Below are positions 55,644 to 63,955 of a stretch of DNA of 64,000 nucleotides, piece after piece. This stretch comes from Thermus thermophilus HB8 (GTDB taxonomy: Bacteria; Deinococcota; Deinococci; Deinococcales; Thermaceae). A program made the position numbers and the translations under genes. The notes beneath the pieces were generated by a model. That model searched no databases, was not told the origin of the DNA, and saw nothing but the letters and a program-made list of their open reading frames with translations. How positions within the stretch are numbered: position 1 is the first letter of the stretch; each line of letters starts with the position of its first letter. The stretch is from assembly GCF_000091545.1 (NCBI RefSeq), contig NC_006461.1, positions 1,460,303 to 1,524,302 of the forward strand, read 5' to 3'.

Positions 55644-57598
55644 GGCGTCCGCCTCCAAAGGGCCAGGCCTCGCACGGGCGCGTAGACCTCCAAGGGCGGA
55701 AGGGCCTCCCCGGTGTCCAGGGAGATCCGGTGGATGCGGCTAGAGCCCCGGCGGGCGGCGTAAAGGACCCGGCCCACAGGAAGGAGCTCCACGAGGCTCA
55801 TCCGGTCCTCCCCCTCCAGAAGGGGCAGGGGGTAGGAGGCGAGAAGCCGCCCCGAGAGGTCCAGCACCCGGACCTTGACCGCCTCCACGTCGTAAAGGTA
55901 GAGCCTGCCCTCCCCCACCCCCAACCCCCCGAGGAGCCTAAGGGCCCCGTCCTCGCGGGAGCGGCGGAAGGCGTAGCGGGAGAGGTACCCCCCCTCGGGG
56001 GTGAGGCGCTGCACCTGCCGGTTGCCGTAGTCCAGGACGAAGAGGTGCCCCTCGGCCGCCACCAGGGCCTTGGGGTCTTGGAAGGTGCCCCGCCCAAGCC
56101 CCTGGCCCCCGAAGCGGCCCTGGTACCGCCCCGCGAGGTCCAGCCGGCTCACCGTGGCCGTCTCCCCGTCCAAGACGAAGACCTGGTCCTCGAGGACGGC
56201 GAGCCCCACGGGGAGGAGGAACTCCCCCGGCTTCATCCCGTAGGGCCCGGTGGAGAGGAGGACCTCCCCTTGGGGGGAGAGGCGGTGGACGAGCCTCTCC
56301 CCGTGCTGGAAGACGGCGACCCAGATCCCCCCCTCGGGATCGGCGGCCACGGCCAAGGGAGGCGAGGGGAACTGCCCCGCCCCCGACCCCACCCCGGAGA
56401 GGAGGCGGGCCGGGGTGCCCTCCAGGTCCAAGAGGCGCACCGCCCCCTTCTTCGCCTCCACGGCCACCAGGAGGTACTGGGCCTCGGGAAGCTCCCGTTC
56501 CTCCTCCCAGGGGCCCTCGAGGACCCGCACCACCTCGTCCAGGCCCGGCCGCTTGGCGGGGTCCTTCTCCAGCATCCTGAGGACCAGGTCGGAAAGGGCC
56601 TGGGGGATCTCGGGCCTGAGCTGCTTGGGGGGCGTGGGCATCTGGAAGATCTGCTGATGGATCACCGTCTCGTACCCCCCGGTGAAGGGGGGCTGGCCGG
56701 TGAGGGCCTCGTAGAGGACGATCCCCAGGGAGTAGATGTCCGAGCGGTGGTCCAGCTTCTGCCCCTTGGCCTGCTCCGGGCTCATGTACACGGGGGTGCC
56801 GATCCGGGCCCCGGTGATGGTGAGGCGGGTGAGGACCCGGCCCGCGGCGATGCCGAAGTCCATGAGGCGCACCCCTCTGGGGTCCACCCCGTCCTCCCTC
56901 AAGGCCCCCTTGAGGACCATGATGTTCCCCGGCTTGATGTCCCGGTGGACGATCCCCTGGGCGTGGATGTGCTTCAGGGCGTCCGCCACCCGGGCCAGGA
57001 TGGCCGCCGCCTGCCTAAGGGAGAGGCGCCTTTCCTCAATGAGCTTGTCCAGCCCCTCCCCGTCCAGAAACTCCATGGCGATGTAGTGGACGCCCTCCAC
57101 CTGGCCGTGGTCGTAGACCTTGACGATGTTGGGGTGGTCCATGCGGGTAAGGACCTCGGCCTCCCGGTGGAAGCGGCGCACAAACCTGGGGTCCCCGAGG
57201 AAGCGCTCCTGGGGAACCTTCAGGGCCACCAAGCGGCCCGTCTTCCGGTCCTTGGCCTTGTAGACGGTGGCCATCCCCCCGAGGCCCACCTTCTCCAGGA
57301 TCTCGTACCGCTGGGAGAGGGCCTCCCGCTCGGCCGTGGTCCCCGCCGCGGCGGGGCGCTTCGGGCCTGGGGGCCGCCGCTCGGGCCGCTTCCGCCGCCT
57401 CGGGCCCAAGTAGAGGCGGGGGGCGGCGAGGGCCCCGAGCAAGAGAAGCGCCCCGGCGGGCAAGGCCTCCGAGCGGACCCCCAGGGCGTACCCGCTCCCG
57501 GCGAGAAGGCCGAGGAGGAGGGCCGAGGCCCAGGCCGGGAGGCGGACGGCCAGGAGGGCCGTGAGGAGGACGAGGAGGGCGGCGAGGAGCAGGGCCAT
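55640..57598 (-). CDS. Hanks-type Ser/Thr kinase with C-terminal beta-propeller
   Basis: The 652-residue protein starts with about three hydrophobic segments (1-65) and a basic Pro-rich linker. The kinase domain follows (GLGGMATVYKAKDRKTGRLVALKV, HRDIKPGNIMVL, LMDFGIAAG, GTPVYMSPEQAKG), about residues 95-355. The C-terminal ~290 residues form NHL-type repeats (PLAVAADPEGGIWVAV, LPVGLAVLEDQVFVLD, DPKALVAAEGHLFVLDYGNRQVQRL). There is no membrane helix between kinase and propeller, so both should be cytoplasmic. ATG shares a base with the phosphatase stop (TGATG). Confidence 0.9.
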   Translation of the reverse strand: MALLLAALLVLLTALLAVRLPAWASALLLGLLAGSGYALGVRSEALPAGALLLLGALAAPRLYLGPRRRKRPERRPPGPKRPAAAGTTAEREALSQRYEILEKVGLGGMATVYKAKDRKTGRLVALKVPQERFLGDPRFVRRFHREAEVLTRMDHPNIVKVYDHGQVEGVHYIAMEFLDGEGLDKLIEERRLSLRQAAAILARVADALKHIHAQGIVHRDIKPGNIMVLKGALREDGVDPRGVRLMDFGIAAGRVLTRLTITGARIGTPVYMSPEQAKGQKLDHRSDIYSLGIVLYEALTGQPPFTGGYETVIHQQIFQMPTPPKQLRPEIPQALSDLVLRMLEKDPAKRPGLDEVVRVLEGPWEEERELPEAQYLLVAVEAKKGAVRLLDLEGTPARLLSGVGSGAGQFPSPPLAVAADPEGGIWVAVFQHGERLVHRLSPQGEVLLSTGPYGMKPGEFLLPVGLAVLEDQVFVLDGETATVSRLDLAGRYQGRFGGQGLGRGTFQDPKALVAAEGHLFVLDYGNRQVQRLTPEGGYLSRYAFRRSREDGALRLLGGLGVGEGRLYLYDVEAVKVRVLDLSGRLLASYPLPLLEGEDRMSLVELLPVGRVLYAARRGSSRIHRISLDTGEALPPLEVYAPVRGLALWRRTP

Positions 57599-58353
57599 CA
57601 CTCCACCCGCAGGGCCACGGCGGTGACGTTGTCGTCCCCGCCCCGCCGCAAGGCCTCGGCCACCATGGCCTCCAGGCTCGCCTGGAGGTCCCGCCCAAGC
57701 CGCCACTCCTCCTCGGGCACGTGCCCGTAGAGCCCGTCGGTCACGAGAAGCACCCCCTCTCCCGGGGCGAGGCGCACCTCCACGAGGTCAAAGCGCGCCT
57801 CGGGAAGGCCCAGGGCCCGGGTGAGGACGTTGCGGTAGGGGTGGCGCTCCGCCTCGGTCCGGGTGAGGACCCCCTCCTTCAGGCGTTCCGCCACCCAGGA
57901 GTGGTCCTCGGTGAGGCGAAAAACCCCGGTGGGGCCGAAGCGGTAGGCCCGGGAGTCGCCGATGTGCCCCACCACCCCCTCCTTGAGCCAGTCGGCGTAG
58001 AGGAAGGCGGTGAGGGTGGTGCCCATCCCCCGGCGCCCGGGCCGCTCCGCCTCCCGCTCCACCCGGCGCCGGGCCAGGAGGAAACCCTTTTCCATGACCC
58101 GGGCGAGGCCCACGGCGGGGCGGCCGCTCTGGAGGTGCTCCGCGTAGCCCCGGGCCGCCTCGGAGAGGGCCTCAATGGCGAGCTTGCTCGCCCACTCCCC
58201 GGCCTCGAGGCCCCCCATCCCGTCGGCCACCGCGAGGAGGAGCAAAAGCCCCGCGGGCGTCTCCAGGGGGAGGACCCGGTGGAAGTCCTCGTTGTTCTGG
58301 CGGCGGCCCACGTGGGAAACGGCGGCCACGCTCAGCCGGGGACCGATGCGCAT
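57598..58353 (-). CDS. PP2C-type protein phosphatase
   Basis: The protein has about 251 residues and PP2C motifs: SHVGRRQNNEDFHRV, LAVADGMGGLEAGEWAS, GTTLTAFLYADW, VGHIGDSRAYRF, TRALGLPEA and LVTDGLYGHVPEEE with GGDDNVTAVAL. It would reverse the action of the adjacent kinase. The ATG at 58353 fits TATACA (58364-58369, minus) with a leader of only a few bases; an ATG at 58362 would lie too close to that -10. Confidence 0.9.
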   Translation of the reverse strand: MRIGPRLSVAAVSHVGRRQNNEDFHRVLPLETPAGLLLLLAVADGMGGLEAGEWASKLAIEALSEAARGYAEHLQSGRPAVGLARVMEKGFLLARRRVEREAERPGRRGMGTTLTAFLYADWLKEGVVGHIGDSRAYRFGPTGVFRLTEDHSWVAERLKEGVLTRTEAERHPYRNVLTRALGLPEARFDLVEVRLAPGEGVLLVTDGLYGHVPEEEWRLGRDLQASLEAMVAEALRRGGDDNVTAVALRVE

Positions 58354-58363
58354 CGGCTCCATT

Positions 58364-58370
58364 GTATAGG
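58364..58370. promoter_or_regulatory. Overlapping divergent -10 elements (PP2C operon and 571-residue protein)
   Basis: TGTATAGG reads TATACA on the minus strand (58364-58369) and TATAGG on the plus strand (58365-58370). Start codons are at 58353 and 58379, so both mRNAs would have almost no leader and the promoters exclude each other. Confidence 0.5.
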
Positions 58371-58378
58371 ATGGAGGC

Positions 58379-60094
58379 GTGGACCACCTGGACGACCTGG
58401 TGGACCTCTACGAGTACCGGGTGGAGGACCTCCTCCAGGGCCGCACGCCTAAAGGGGGGAAGCAGGCCCTCCTAAGGCTCCGCCAACTCCTCATCCAGTC
58501 CCGCCTGCCGGGGCCCTTGGCCAAGCGCTTCCGCCAGGCGGACGCCCGCTTCCGCGCCCAAAGGCGGGCCCTCGCCCCCGAGGCCCAAGCCCCCGTGGAG
58601 CTCCCCGCCATCGCCGTGCCCGAGGAGCCCGAGCCCCCGCCTCCGGAGGCGAGCCCCCTGGCCGCCCTAGCCCTCAAGGTGTGGCGGCTCCAGGTGGAGC
58701 GGGACGTGAAGGCCCGCCTCGAGGCCCTCCTCGCGGGGAGGCGGGAGGAGCTCCGGCTCATCCACGCCTTCCTGGACAACTTCGCCCTCTACCGGGAGAC
58801 CCCGGGGTTCAAGAGGGACTTCAACCTCTCCCGCTTCGTCCCCACCCGTCCCATCCCCTCCCTCTCCGACACGCTCGTGGACCTGGACGACCCCAAGGTG
58901 GCCCAGGCCCTGGTGGTGGACTTCCTGGAGACGGCGCGGGAGCTTCCCAAGCTCCTCCCCCTTCCCCCGGAGGAGACGCGCACCTACGTCCGGCGCTTCC
59001 TGAACCGCCTCCTGGAGTGGGAGGGGGCCTACAACCTGCCGCCCAAGCCCGACCTCCCCGCCCTCCGCCGGGCCCTGGAGGAGGCCCGCCGCCTGGGCGC
59101 GGGCGAGAAGGAGGTGGCCCAGCTGGAGGAGCGCCTGCGCAAGGCGGCCCAGGAGGCGAGGCGGCGGGACCTCCTCCTGGAGGAGGAGAAGGGACGGTTC
59201 CGCGTGGCCCTGGAGAAGGTGGTCGCCCTCCTCAGCCTCCTCCCCACCCCCCAGGGGGAGACCCCCTGGCCCAGGGTCCCCGAGCCCGGGCAAGAGGAGG
59301 AGGGCCTCCTCACCCTGCGCCTCGCCCCGGGCCCCGTGGCCCTCGGCCCCCTCACCCTCACCCTGAGCCACGCGGGGGGCACCTGGTACCTGGGCCTCGA
59401 GGGGGAGGACCACCCCCTGGAGGACACCCTCGTCCTCCCCTGGGAGGACCTGGAGGTCTGGGCGGTGCGGGAGAACGACCTCCTCCACCTGAGGCTCGAG
59501 GCCCGAAGCGGCCTCCGTCTCTACGAGCTTCTGGCCGAGGGAAGGCTCCTCGCCTACCTCCTTCACCCGGGAAAGGACTACGCCTACCTCCGGCTCCTGA
59601 GGGGGCTTTCCACCCGCCTCAAAGGCGAGTTCCAGGCCCAGGCCTTCGGCCCCGCCCTGGCGGAGAAGTACCGCAAAGCGCCGGAAGAGGCCCTCCAGGA
59701 CTTCGCCCGCAAGGGCCTGGAGCTCACCCTCAAGCGCCTGGGCCAGGCCGACCCCCTTCCCCTCCTCCAAGAGGTGGGCCAGGCCCTGGGCCTGGAGGCG
59801 GAGGCCCAGACCCTGGGCCAAGCCCTCCGGGAGTACCTGGGCCGCCGCCCCCCCACCCGGGAGACCCTCGGGGGGGAGGTCCACTTCCTGGCCCTGACCC
59901 CCGAGCCCCAGGCCCTGAAGCTGGACCAGCACGTCCTCTCCGTGCGCCTGAAGGAGGACGCCGTCTACCTGGGCCAGGCGGGGGAGGTGCCGAGGCGGCT
60001 AAAAGACCTCCTGGTCTACCGCCTGGGGGAAAGGGCCCTGGTCCTGGCCCGGGAAGGGCGCCGCCTGGCCTACACCCTCCTCCCCCTCCCTTGA
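58379..60094 (+). CDS. Large helical protein of unknown function
   Basis: The 571-residue protein is soluble and rich in Leu, Glu and Arg, with predicted helices and a coiled-coil-like stretch around residues 220-290 (LEEARRLGAGEKEVAQLEERL). Residues 75-95 form a Pro/Glu linker. The rest alternates strands and helices. No catalytic motif or family is recognised. It is divergent from the PP2C-kinase operon and shares its promoter region, so a link with that pathway is possible. The GTG start lacks a well-spaced ribosome site. Confidence 0.65.
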   Translation: MDHLDDLVDLYEYRVEDLLQGRTPKGGKQALLRLRQLLIQSRLPGPLAKRFRQADARFRAQRRALAPEAQAPVELPAIAVPEEPEPPPPEASPLAALALKVWRLQVERDVKARLEALLAGRREELRLIHAFLDNFALYRETPGFKRDFNLSRFVPTRPIPSLSDTLVDLDDPKVAQALVVDFLETARELPKLLPLPPEETRTYVRRFLNRLLEWEGAYNLPPKPDLPALRRALEEARRLGAGEKEVAQLEERLRKAAQEARRRDLLLEEEKGRFRVALEKVVALLSLLPTPQGETPWPRVPEPGQEEEGLLTLRLAPGPVALGPLTLTLSHAGGTWYLGLEGEDHPLEDTLVLPWEDLEVWAVRENDLLHLRLEARSGLRLYELLAEGRLLAYLLHPGKDYAYLRLLRGLSTRLKGEFQAQAFGPALAEKYRKAPEEALQDFARKGLELTLKRLGQADPLPLLQEVGQALGLEAEAQTLGQALREYLGRRPPTRETLGGEVHFLALTPEPQALKLDQHVLSVRLKEDAVYLGQAGEVPRRLKDLLVYRLGERALVLAREGRRLAYTLLPLP

Positions 60095-60134
60095 CCTGGA
60101 GAACGGCCAAGGTATAATCCGCTCCAAGGAGCGG
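60091..60134 (+). promoter_or_regulatory. Promoter and start-region hairpin of the MFS gene
   Basis: TTGACC (60091-60096, overlapping the preceding stop), 16 bases, TATAAT (60113-60118). The leader CCGCTCC-AA-GGAGCGG (60119-60134) is a perfect 7-bp inverted repeat that contains the AAGGAG ribosome site, 2 bases before the ATG region. Folding would hide the site. Confidence 0.65.
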
Positions 60135-60136
60135 CG

Positions 60137-61330
60137 ATGCGGGTCTTGCGCCATAAGGCCTTCGCCCGCCTGGTGGCGGCCTACCTGGTCTCCCAAGCGG
60201 GGAGCAAGGTCCACCGGGTGGCCCTCCTCGTCCTCGTCTACCTGCTCACGGAAAACGCCCTCTGGGTCTCCCTGGTGCTGGGCACCCAGCTCCTCGGCAC
60301 CGTGGTCTTCTCCCCCCTGCTTTCCGCCTGGGCCGACACCCAGGACCGGAAGCGGCTTCTGGTCTGGTCGGACCTCCTCAGGGCCCCCCTCGTGGCCCTC
60401 ATCCCCCTCCTCGGGGCCCAAAGCCTTCCCGCGCTTCTCCTCCTCGTCTTCCTCATGGAGCTCCTCCGAGACCTCCACGACCCCATTCAAAACGCCGTGG
60501 TCCCCGACCTCGTGCCCGAGGAGGAGGTGGACGAGGCCAACGGCCTCATCCTCCTCGCCGACCGCATCTCCGAGGTCCTCTTCGTGGGGGCGGCCGGGGT
60601 CCTGGTGGCCTGGGTGGGCCCCGCCTACGCCTTCTACCTGGACGCCCTCACCTACCTGGCCTCGGGCCTTCTCCTCGCCGGCCTTCCCCCCTTGAAGCCC
60701 CAGGCCCTGCCCAAGGCGGGGTACCTGGAGCGGGTGAAGGAGGGCCTGGGCCACCTCTTCCGCCAGCCCGCCGTCCGCCGCACCGTGGGCACCCTCTTCG
60801 CCGCCGCCGCCTTCGGCTCGGTAGAGACCGCCTTGGGCGTGGTCCTCGCCCTCAAGTGGCTCGGGGTGGGCTCGGCGGGGTTCGGCTTCATGGAGGCGGC
60901 CATGGCCCTGGGGGCCATCCTGGGGGGCGTGGGCCTCCCCTACCTCCTGAGGCGGATCCCCCGGGAGCGCCTCTTCCTCCTCGCCCTTCTCCTCTTCGGG
61001 GTCTTTGAGGCCTCGGTGGGGCTCTTCCCCGTCTACGCCTGGGTCCTCGCCGCCTTCTTCGTGAGCGGCTTCCTCAACATGGCCTTCATCGTGCCCGCCC
61101 GCTCCATCCTCCAGCTCAACACCCCGCAGGAGATGCGGGGGCGGATCTTCGCCGCCTTCAGCGCCGTGATGAACGCCGCCGTCCTCCTCGGCACCATGTG
61201 GGGCGGGGCCCTGGAGGAACCCTTGGGCGCCCCCAGGGTCTTCCTCCTCGCGGGGGCCATGGTGGCCCTCGCTGCGGGCTACACCCTCCTCACGGGGGGC
61301 ATCCCTGCCCCTAAGCCCAAGGAGGCCTAG
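60137..61330 (+). CDS. Major facilitator superfamily transporter
   Basis: The 397-residue protein has about 12 membrane segments and MFS features (SQAGSKVHRVALLVLVYLL, SPLLSAWADTQDRKRLLVWSDLLRAPL with the loop 2-3 motif). It resembles EntS/MefA-type exporters. Substrate unknown. Its 3' end overlaps hemB by 4 bp, tail to tail. Confidence 0.88.
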   Translation: MRVLRHKAFARLVAAYLVSQAGSKVHRVALLVLVYLLTENALWVSLVLGTQLLGTVVFSPLLSAWADTQDRKRLLVWSDLLRAPLVALIPLLGAQSLPALLLLVFLMELLRDLHDPIQNAVVPDLVPEEEVDEANGLILLADRISEVLFVGAAGVLVAWVGPAYAFYLDALTYLASGLLLAGLPPLKPQALPKAGYLERVKEGLGHLFRQPAVRRTVGTLFAAAAFGSVETALGVVLALKWLGVGSAGFGFMEAAMALGAILGGVGLPYLLRRIPRERLFLLALLLFGVFEASVGLFPVYAWVLAAFFVSGFLNMAFIVPARSILQLNTPQEMRGRIFAAFSAVMNAAVLLGTMWGGALEEPLGAPRVFLLAGAMVALAAGYTLLTGGIPAPKPKEA

Positions 61331-62307
61331 GCCTCCTTCAGCCAGCGGGCGGCCTCGAGGGCGTAGTAGGTGAGGATCCCCTGGGCCCCGGCCCGGCGCA
61401 GGGCGAAGAGGCTTTCCAGCACGGCCCGCCTCTCGTCCAGCCACCCCTTGAGGGCCGCGGCCTTGAGCATGGCGTACTCCCCGGAGACCTGGTAGGCGAA
61501 GAGGGGCTTGGCGAAGCGTCCCTTCAGGGCGGAAAGCACGTCCAGATAAGGCAGGGCGGGCTTCACCATGAGCATGTCCGCACCTTCTAAATCGTCCAAA
61601 GCCGCCTCGCGAAGGGCGTCCCACAGGCCCGCCCGGGGGTCCATCTGGTAGCCCGAGCGGTCGCCGAAGCCCGGGGCGCTTTGGGCCGCCTCCCGGAAGG
61701 GCCCGTAGAAGGCGGAGGCGTACTTCACCGCGTAGGAGAGGATGGGCACGTGGGCGAACCCCCCCCGGTCCAACGCCTCCCGGATGGCCTTAACCTGCCC
61801 GTCCATCATGGCGCTCGGGGCCACCACGTCCGCCCCCGCCTGGGCCTGGGAGAGGGCGGTCCTGGCGAGGAGGTCTAAGGTGGCGTCGTTGTCCACGTAG
61901 AAGCCCAGGGGGCCCTCCTTCACCACGCCGCAGTGGCCGTGGTCCGTGTACTCGCAAAGGCAGGTGTCGGCGAGGACGAGAAGCTCGGGGAACTCCCGCT
62001 TGAGAAGCCGTATGGCCCGCTGCACCACCCCGTCCTCGGCGTAGGCCCCCCTCCCCATGGGGTCCTTGGCCTCCTGGGGCAGGACGCCGAAGAGGATGAC
62101 CCCGCCGAGGCCCGCCTTCAAGGCCTCCTCCGCCACGCGGGGAAGCCCGGAGAGGGGGTGGCGGAAGACCCCGGGCATGGAGGAAACCTCCTCCTTCTCC
62201 CCCCCCTCCTTCACGAAGAGGGGGAGGATGAGGTGCTTTGGGGAAAGCTCCACCTCGGCCACCAGGGGGCGGAGAAGAGGCGAACGCAGCCTCCTTGGGC
62301 GCTCCAT
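61327..62307 (-). CDS. hemB: Delta-aminolevulinic acid dehydratase (porphobilinogen synthase)
   Basis: The 326-residue enzyme condenses two 5-aminolevulinate molecules in heme synthesis. Seen: LILPLFVKEGGEKEEVSSMPGVFR, the Cys metal site DTCLCEYTDHGHCG, the active-site Lys in SYAVKYASAFYGPFREAA and MLMVKPALPYLD. ATG at 62307 matches the family start; TATAGT (62315-62320, minus) ends 7 bases upstream. A much longer frame to 62964 is spurious. Confidence 0.96.
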   Translation of the reverse strand: MERPRRLRSPLLRPLVAEVELSPKHLILPLFVKEGGEKEEVSSMPGVFRHPLSGLPRVAEEALKAGLGGVILFGVLPQEAKDPMGRGAYAEDGVVQRAIRLLKREFPELLVLADTCLCEYTDHGHCGVVKEGPLGFYVDNDATLDLLARTALSQAQAGADVVAPSAMMDGQVKAIREALDRGGFAHVPILSYAVKYASAFYGPFREAAQSAPGFGDRSGYQMDPRAGLWDALREAALDDLEGADMLMVKPALPYLDVLSALKGRFAKPLFAYQVSGEYAMLKAAALKGWLDERRAVLESLFALRRAGAQGILTYYALEAARWLKEA

Positions 62308-62314
62308 GCCTTCC

Positions 62315-62322
62315 ACTATACT
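62315..62322. promoter_or_regulatory. Overlapping divergent -10 elements (hemB and ybaB)
   Basis: ACTATACT gives TATAGT on the minus strand (62315-62320) and TATACT on the plus strand (62317-62322). The hemB mRNA would be leaderless; the ybaB mRNA would have a short leader with GGGAGGG. Confidence 0.55.
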
Positions 62323-62337
62323 CATAGGGGAGGGACG

Positions 62338-62655
62338 ATGAACTTCCAGAAGCTTCTCAAGGAAGCGCAGAAGGCTCAGAAGAAGGCCGCCGAGGTGCAG
62401 GAGCGCCTGGAGCGGATGACCGTGGTGGGCTCGGCCCAGGGCCTCGTGGAGGTGGAGGCGAACGGCCACGGGAAGATCCTCGCCCTGAGGCTCAAGCCCG
62501 AGGCCCTCAAGGCCTTCCAGGACGACCCGGAGGGCCTCGAGGACCTCCTTCTGGTGGCCATCCAGGACGCCCAGACCAAGGCCCACGAGCTCTCGGAGAA
62601 GGAGATGGCCAAGGAGCTCGGGGGCGTGGGGCAGATGCTGGGGAAGCTCTTTTAG
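62338..62655 (+). CDS. YbaB/EbfC family nucleoid-associated protein
   Basis: The 105-residue protein matches YbaB: an N-terminal helix (NFQKLLKEAQKAQKKAAEVQERLERM), VEVEANGHGKILALRL and AIQDAQTKAHELSEKEM. It binds DNA as a dimer. Start ATG with GGGAGGG. The stop is immediately followed by the recR ATG, the common ybaB-recR order. Confidence 0.94.
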   Translation: MNFQKLLKEAQKAQKKAAEVQERLERMTVVGSAQGLVEVEANGHGKILALRLKPEALKAFQDDPEGLEDLLLVAIQDAQTKAHELSEKEMAKELGGVGQMLGKLF

Positions 62656-63240
62656 ATGCGCTACCCGGAAAGCCTCCTCAAGCTCACCCGGGCCCTCTCC
62701 CGCCTCCCCGGCATCGGCCCCAAGACGGCCCAGCGCCTGGCCCTCCACCTCGCCTTCCACAAGGAGGAGGCCGAGGCCCTGGCGGAGGCCCTGGAGGGGA
62801 TCAAGCGGGTCCGGGCCTGCCGCGAGTGCGGCAACCTGGCCGAGGGGGAGCTCTGCCCCATCTGCCAGGACGAGGACCGGGACCGCTCCCTCCTCGCCGT
62901 GGTGGAGAGCGTGGCCGACCTGTACGCCCTGGAGCGGAGCGGGGAGTTCCGGGGCCTCTACCACGTCCTGGGAGGGGCCTTGAACCCCCTGGAGGGCATC
63001 GGCCCCAAGGAGCTCAACCTGGAGGGCCTCTTCCGGCGGCTGGAAGGCGTGGAGGAGGTGGTCCTCGCCACCTCCATGACCGTGGAGGGGGAGGCCACCG
63101 CCCTCTACCTCGCCGAGGAGCTGAAGAAGCGGGGGGTGCGGGTGACCCGGCCCGCCTACGGCCTCCCCGTGGGGGGGAGCCTGGAGTACGCCGACGAGGT
63201 GACCCTGGGCCGGGCCCTGGAGGGGAGGCGGCCCGTCTAG
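62656..63240 (+). CDS. recR: Recombination mediator RecR
   Basis: The 194-residue protein has the helix-hairpin-helix LSRLPGIGPKTAQRLALHL, a C4 zinc finger (CRECGNLAEGELCPIC), the Toprim domain (LAVVESVADLYALERSGEFRGLYHVLGG) and VTRPAYGLPVGGSLEYADEVTLGRAL. With RecO and RecF it loads RecA at gaps. Confidence 0.96.
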   Translation: MRYPESLLKLTRALSRLPGIGPKTAQRLALHLAFHKEEAEALAEALEGIKRVRACRECGNLAEGELCPICQDEDRDRSLLAVVESVADLYALERSGEFRGLYHVLGGALNPLEGIGPKELNLEGLFRRLEGVEEVVLATSMTVEGEATALYLAEELKKRGVRVTRPAYGLPVGGSLEYADEVTLGRALEGRRPV

Positions 63241-63242
63241 GG

Positions 63243-63626
63243 ATGCGGATCGGACCCGAGCTTCTCCAAGACCTACTGGACCGGGTGGAGGGGAGCCTGG
63301 CGGCGGCCATCGGCACCGCGGACGGCCTCCTGGTGGAGGGGGTGAGGAAGCGCCCCCTGGACCTCGAGGCCGCCATCGCGGAGCACGCCGCCTTGTGGCG
63401 GCAGGCCCGGGCGGCCTACGCCCGGAGCCTGGGGGCGGAGGAGGTGGGCGAGCTCCTGGTGGGGGGGACGGGCGTGGTAGGCTACCTGAGGAGCATGCGC
63501 ACCCGGGACCCGGAACCCCTCTTCCTCCTTCTCCTCCTCACCCCGGAGGCCAACCTGGGCCAGGCGCGGCTGGCCGCCCGGCGCCTTCTGGACCGGGCAG
63601 GGGGGGTGGTGGCATGGCCTACTTGA
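63243..63626 (+). CDS. Roadblock/LC7-like protein, first copy
   Basis: The 127-residue protein has the roadblock/MglB layout: an N-terminal helix, SLAAAIGTADGLLVEGVRK (beta strand with the G-T/S-DG-LV pattern), and a central helix with EHAALWRQARAAYARSLGAEEVGELLVGG. LFLLLLLTPEANLGQARLAARRLLD follows. Such proteins regulate small GTPases. It starts 2 bases after recR and overlaps the next gene by 13 bp. Confidence 0.65.
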   Translation: MRIGPELLQDLLDRVEGSLAAAIGTADGLLVEGVRKRPLDLEAAIAEHAALWRQARAAYARSLGAEEVGELLVGGTGVVGYLRSMRTRDPEPLFLLLLLTPEANLGQARLAARRLLDRAGGVVAWPT

Positions 63627-63955
63627 CGGGCTTGTCGGCCTTGGGCGTGGACCAGGCGGTGTTCACGGGGATGGACGGCCTGGTCATTGAGGCCTTGGGC
63701 CAGGGGCCGCCTTCCGCCGAGGCCCTGGCGGCGGAGCTCGCCGCCTTGGCGCGGCGCATGGACCCCCTGGCCCAGGCCCTGGGCGGGAAGGTCCTCCGCT
63801 TCACCCTGGCCACGGAGGACCGGGAGGTCCTGGCCGTCCGGGTGGGGGAGTTCCTCCTGGGGGCGGTGGTCCACCGGGGCCTGAACCGCAAGGCCGTGGG
63901 ACAGGAGCTTTCCCGCATCGCCCTGAGGCTGGAGGAAGCGTGGAGGGAAGGCTGA
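63614..63955 (+). CDS. Roadblock/LC7-like protein, second copy
   Basis: The 113-residue protein repeats the same layout: GVDQAVFTGMDGLVIEALGQG, SAEALAAELAALARRMDPLAQALGG and EVLAVRVGEFLLGAVVHRGLNRKAVGQELSRIALRLEE. It may pair with the first copy as a heterodimer. No MglA-type GTPase is seen before the window ends. Confidence 0.65.
   Translation: MAYLTGLSALGVDQAVFTGMDGLVIEALGQGPPSAEALAAELAALARRMDPLAQALGGKVLRFTLATEDREVLAVRVGEFLLGAVVHRGLNRKAVGQELSRIALRLEEAWREG

Noticed and set aside
61327..62964. 545-residue open frame as the hemB product
   Set aside because: The first ~219 residues are antisense to ybaB and recR; the family begins at the ATG at 62307.
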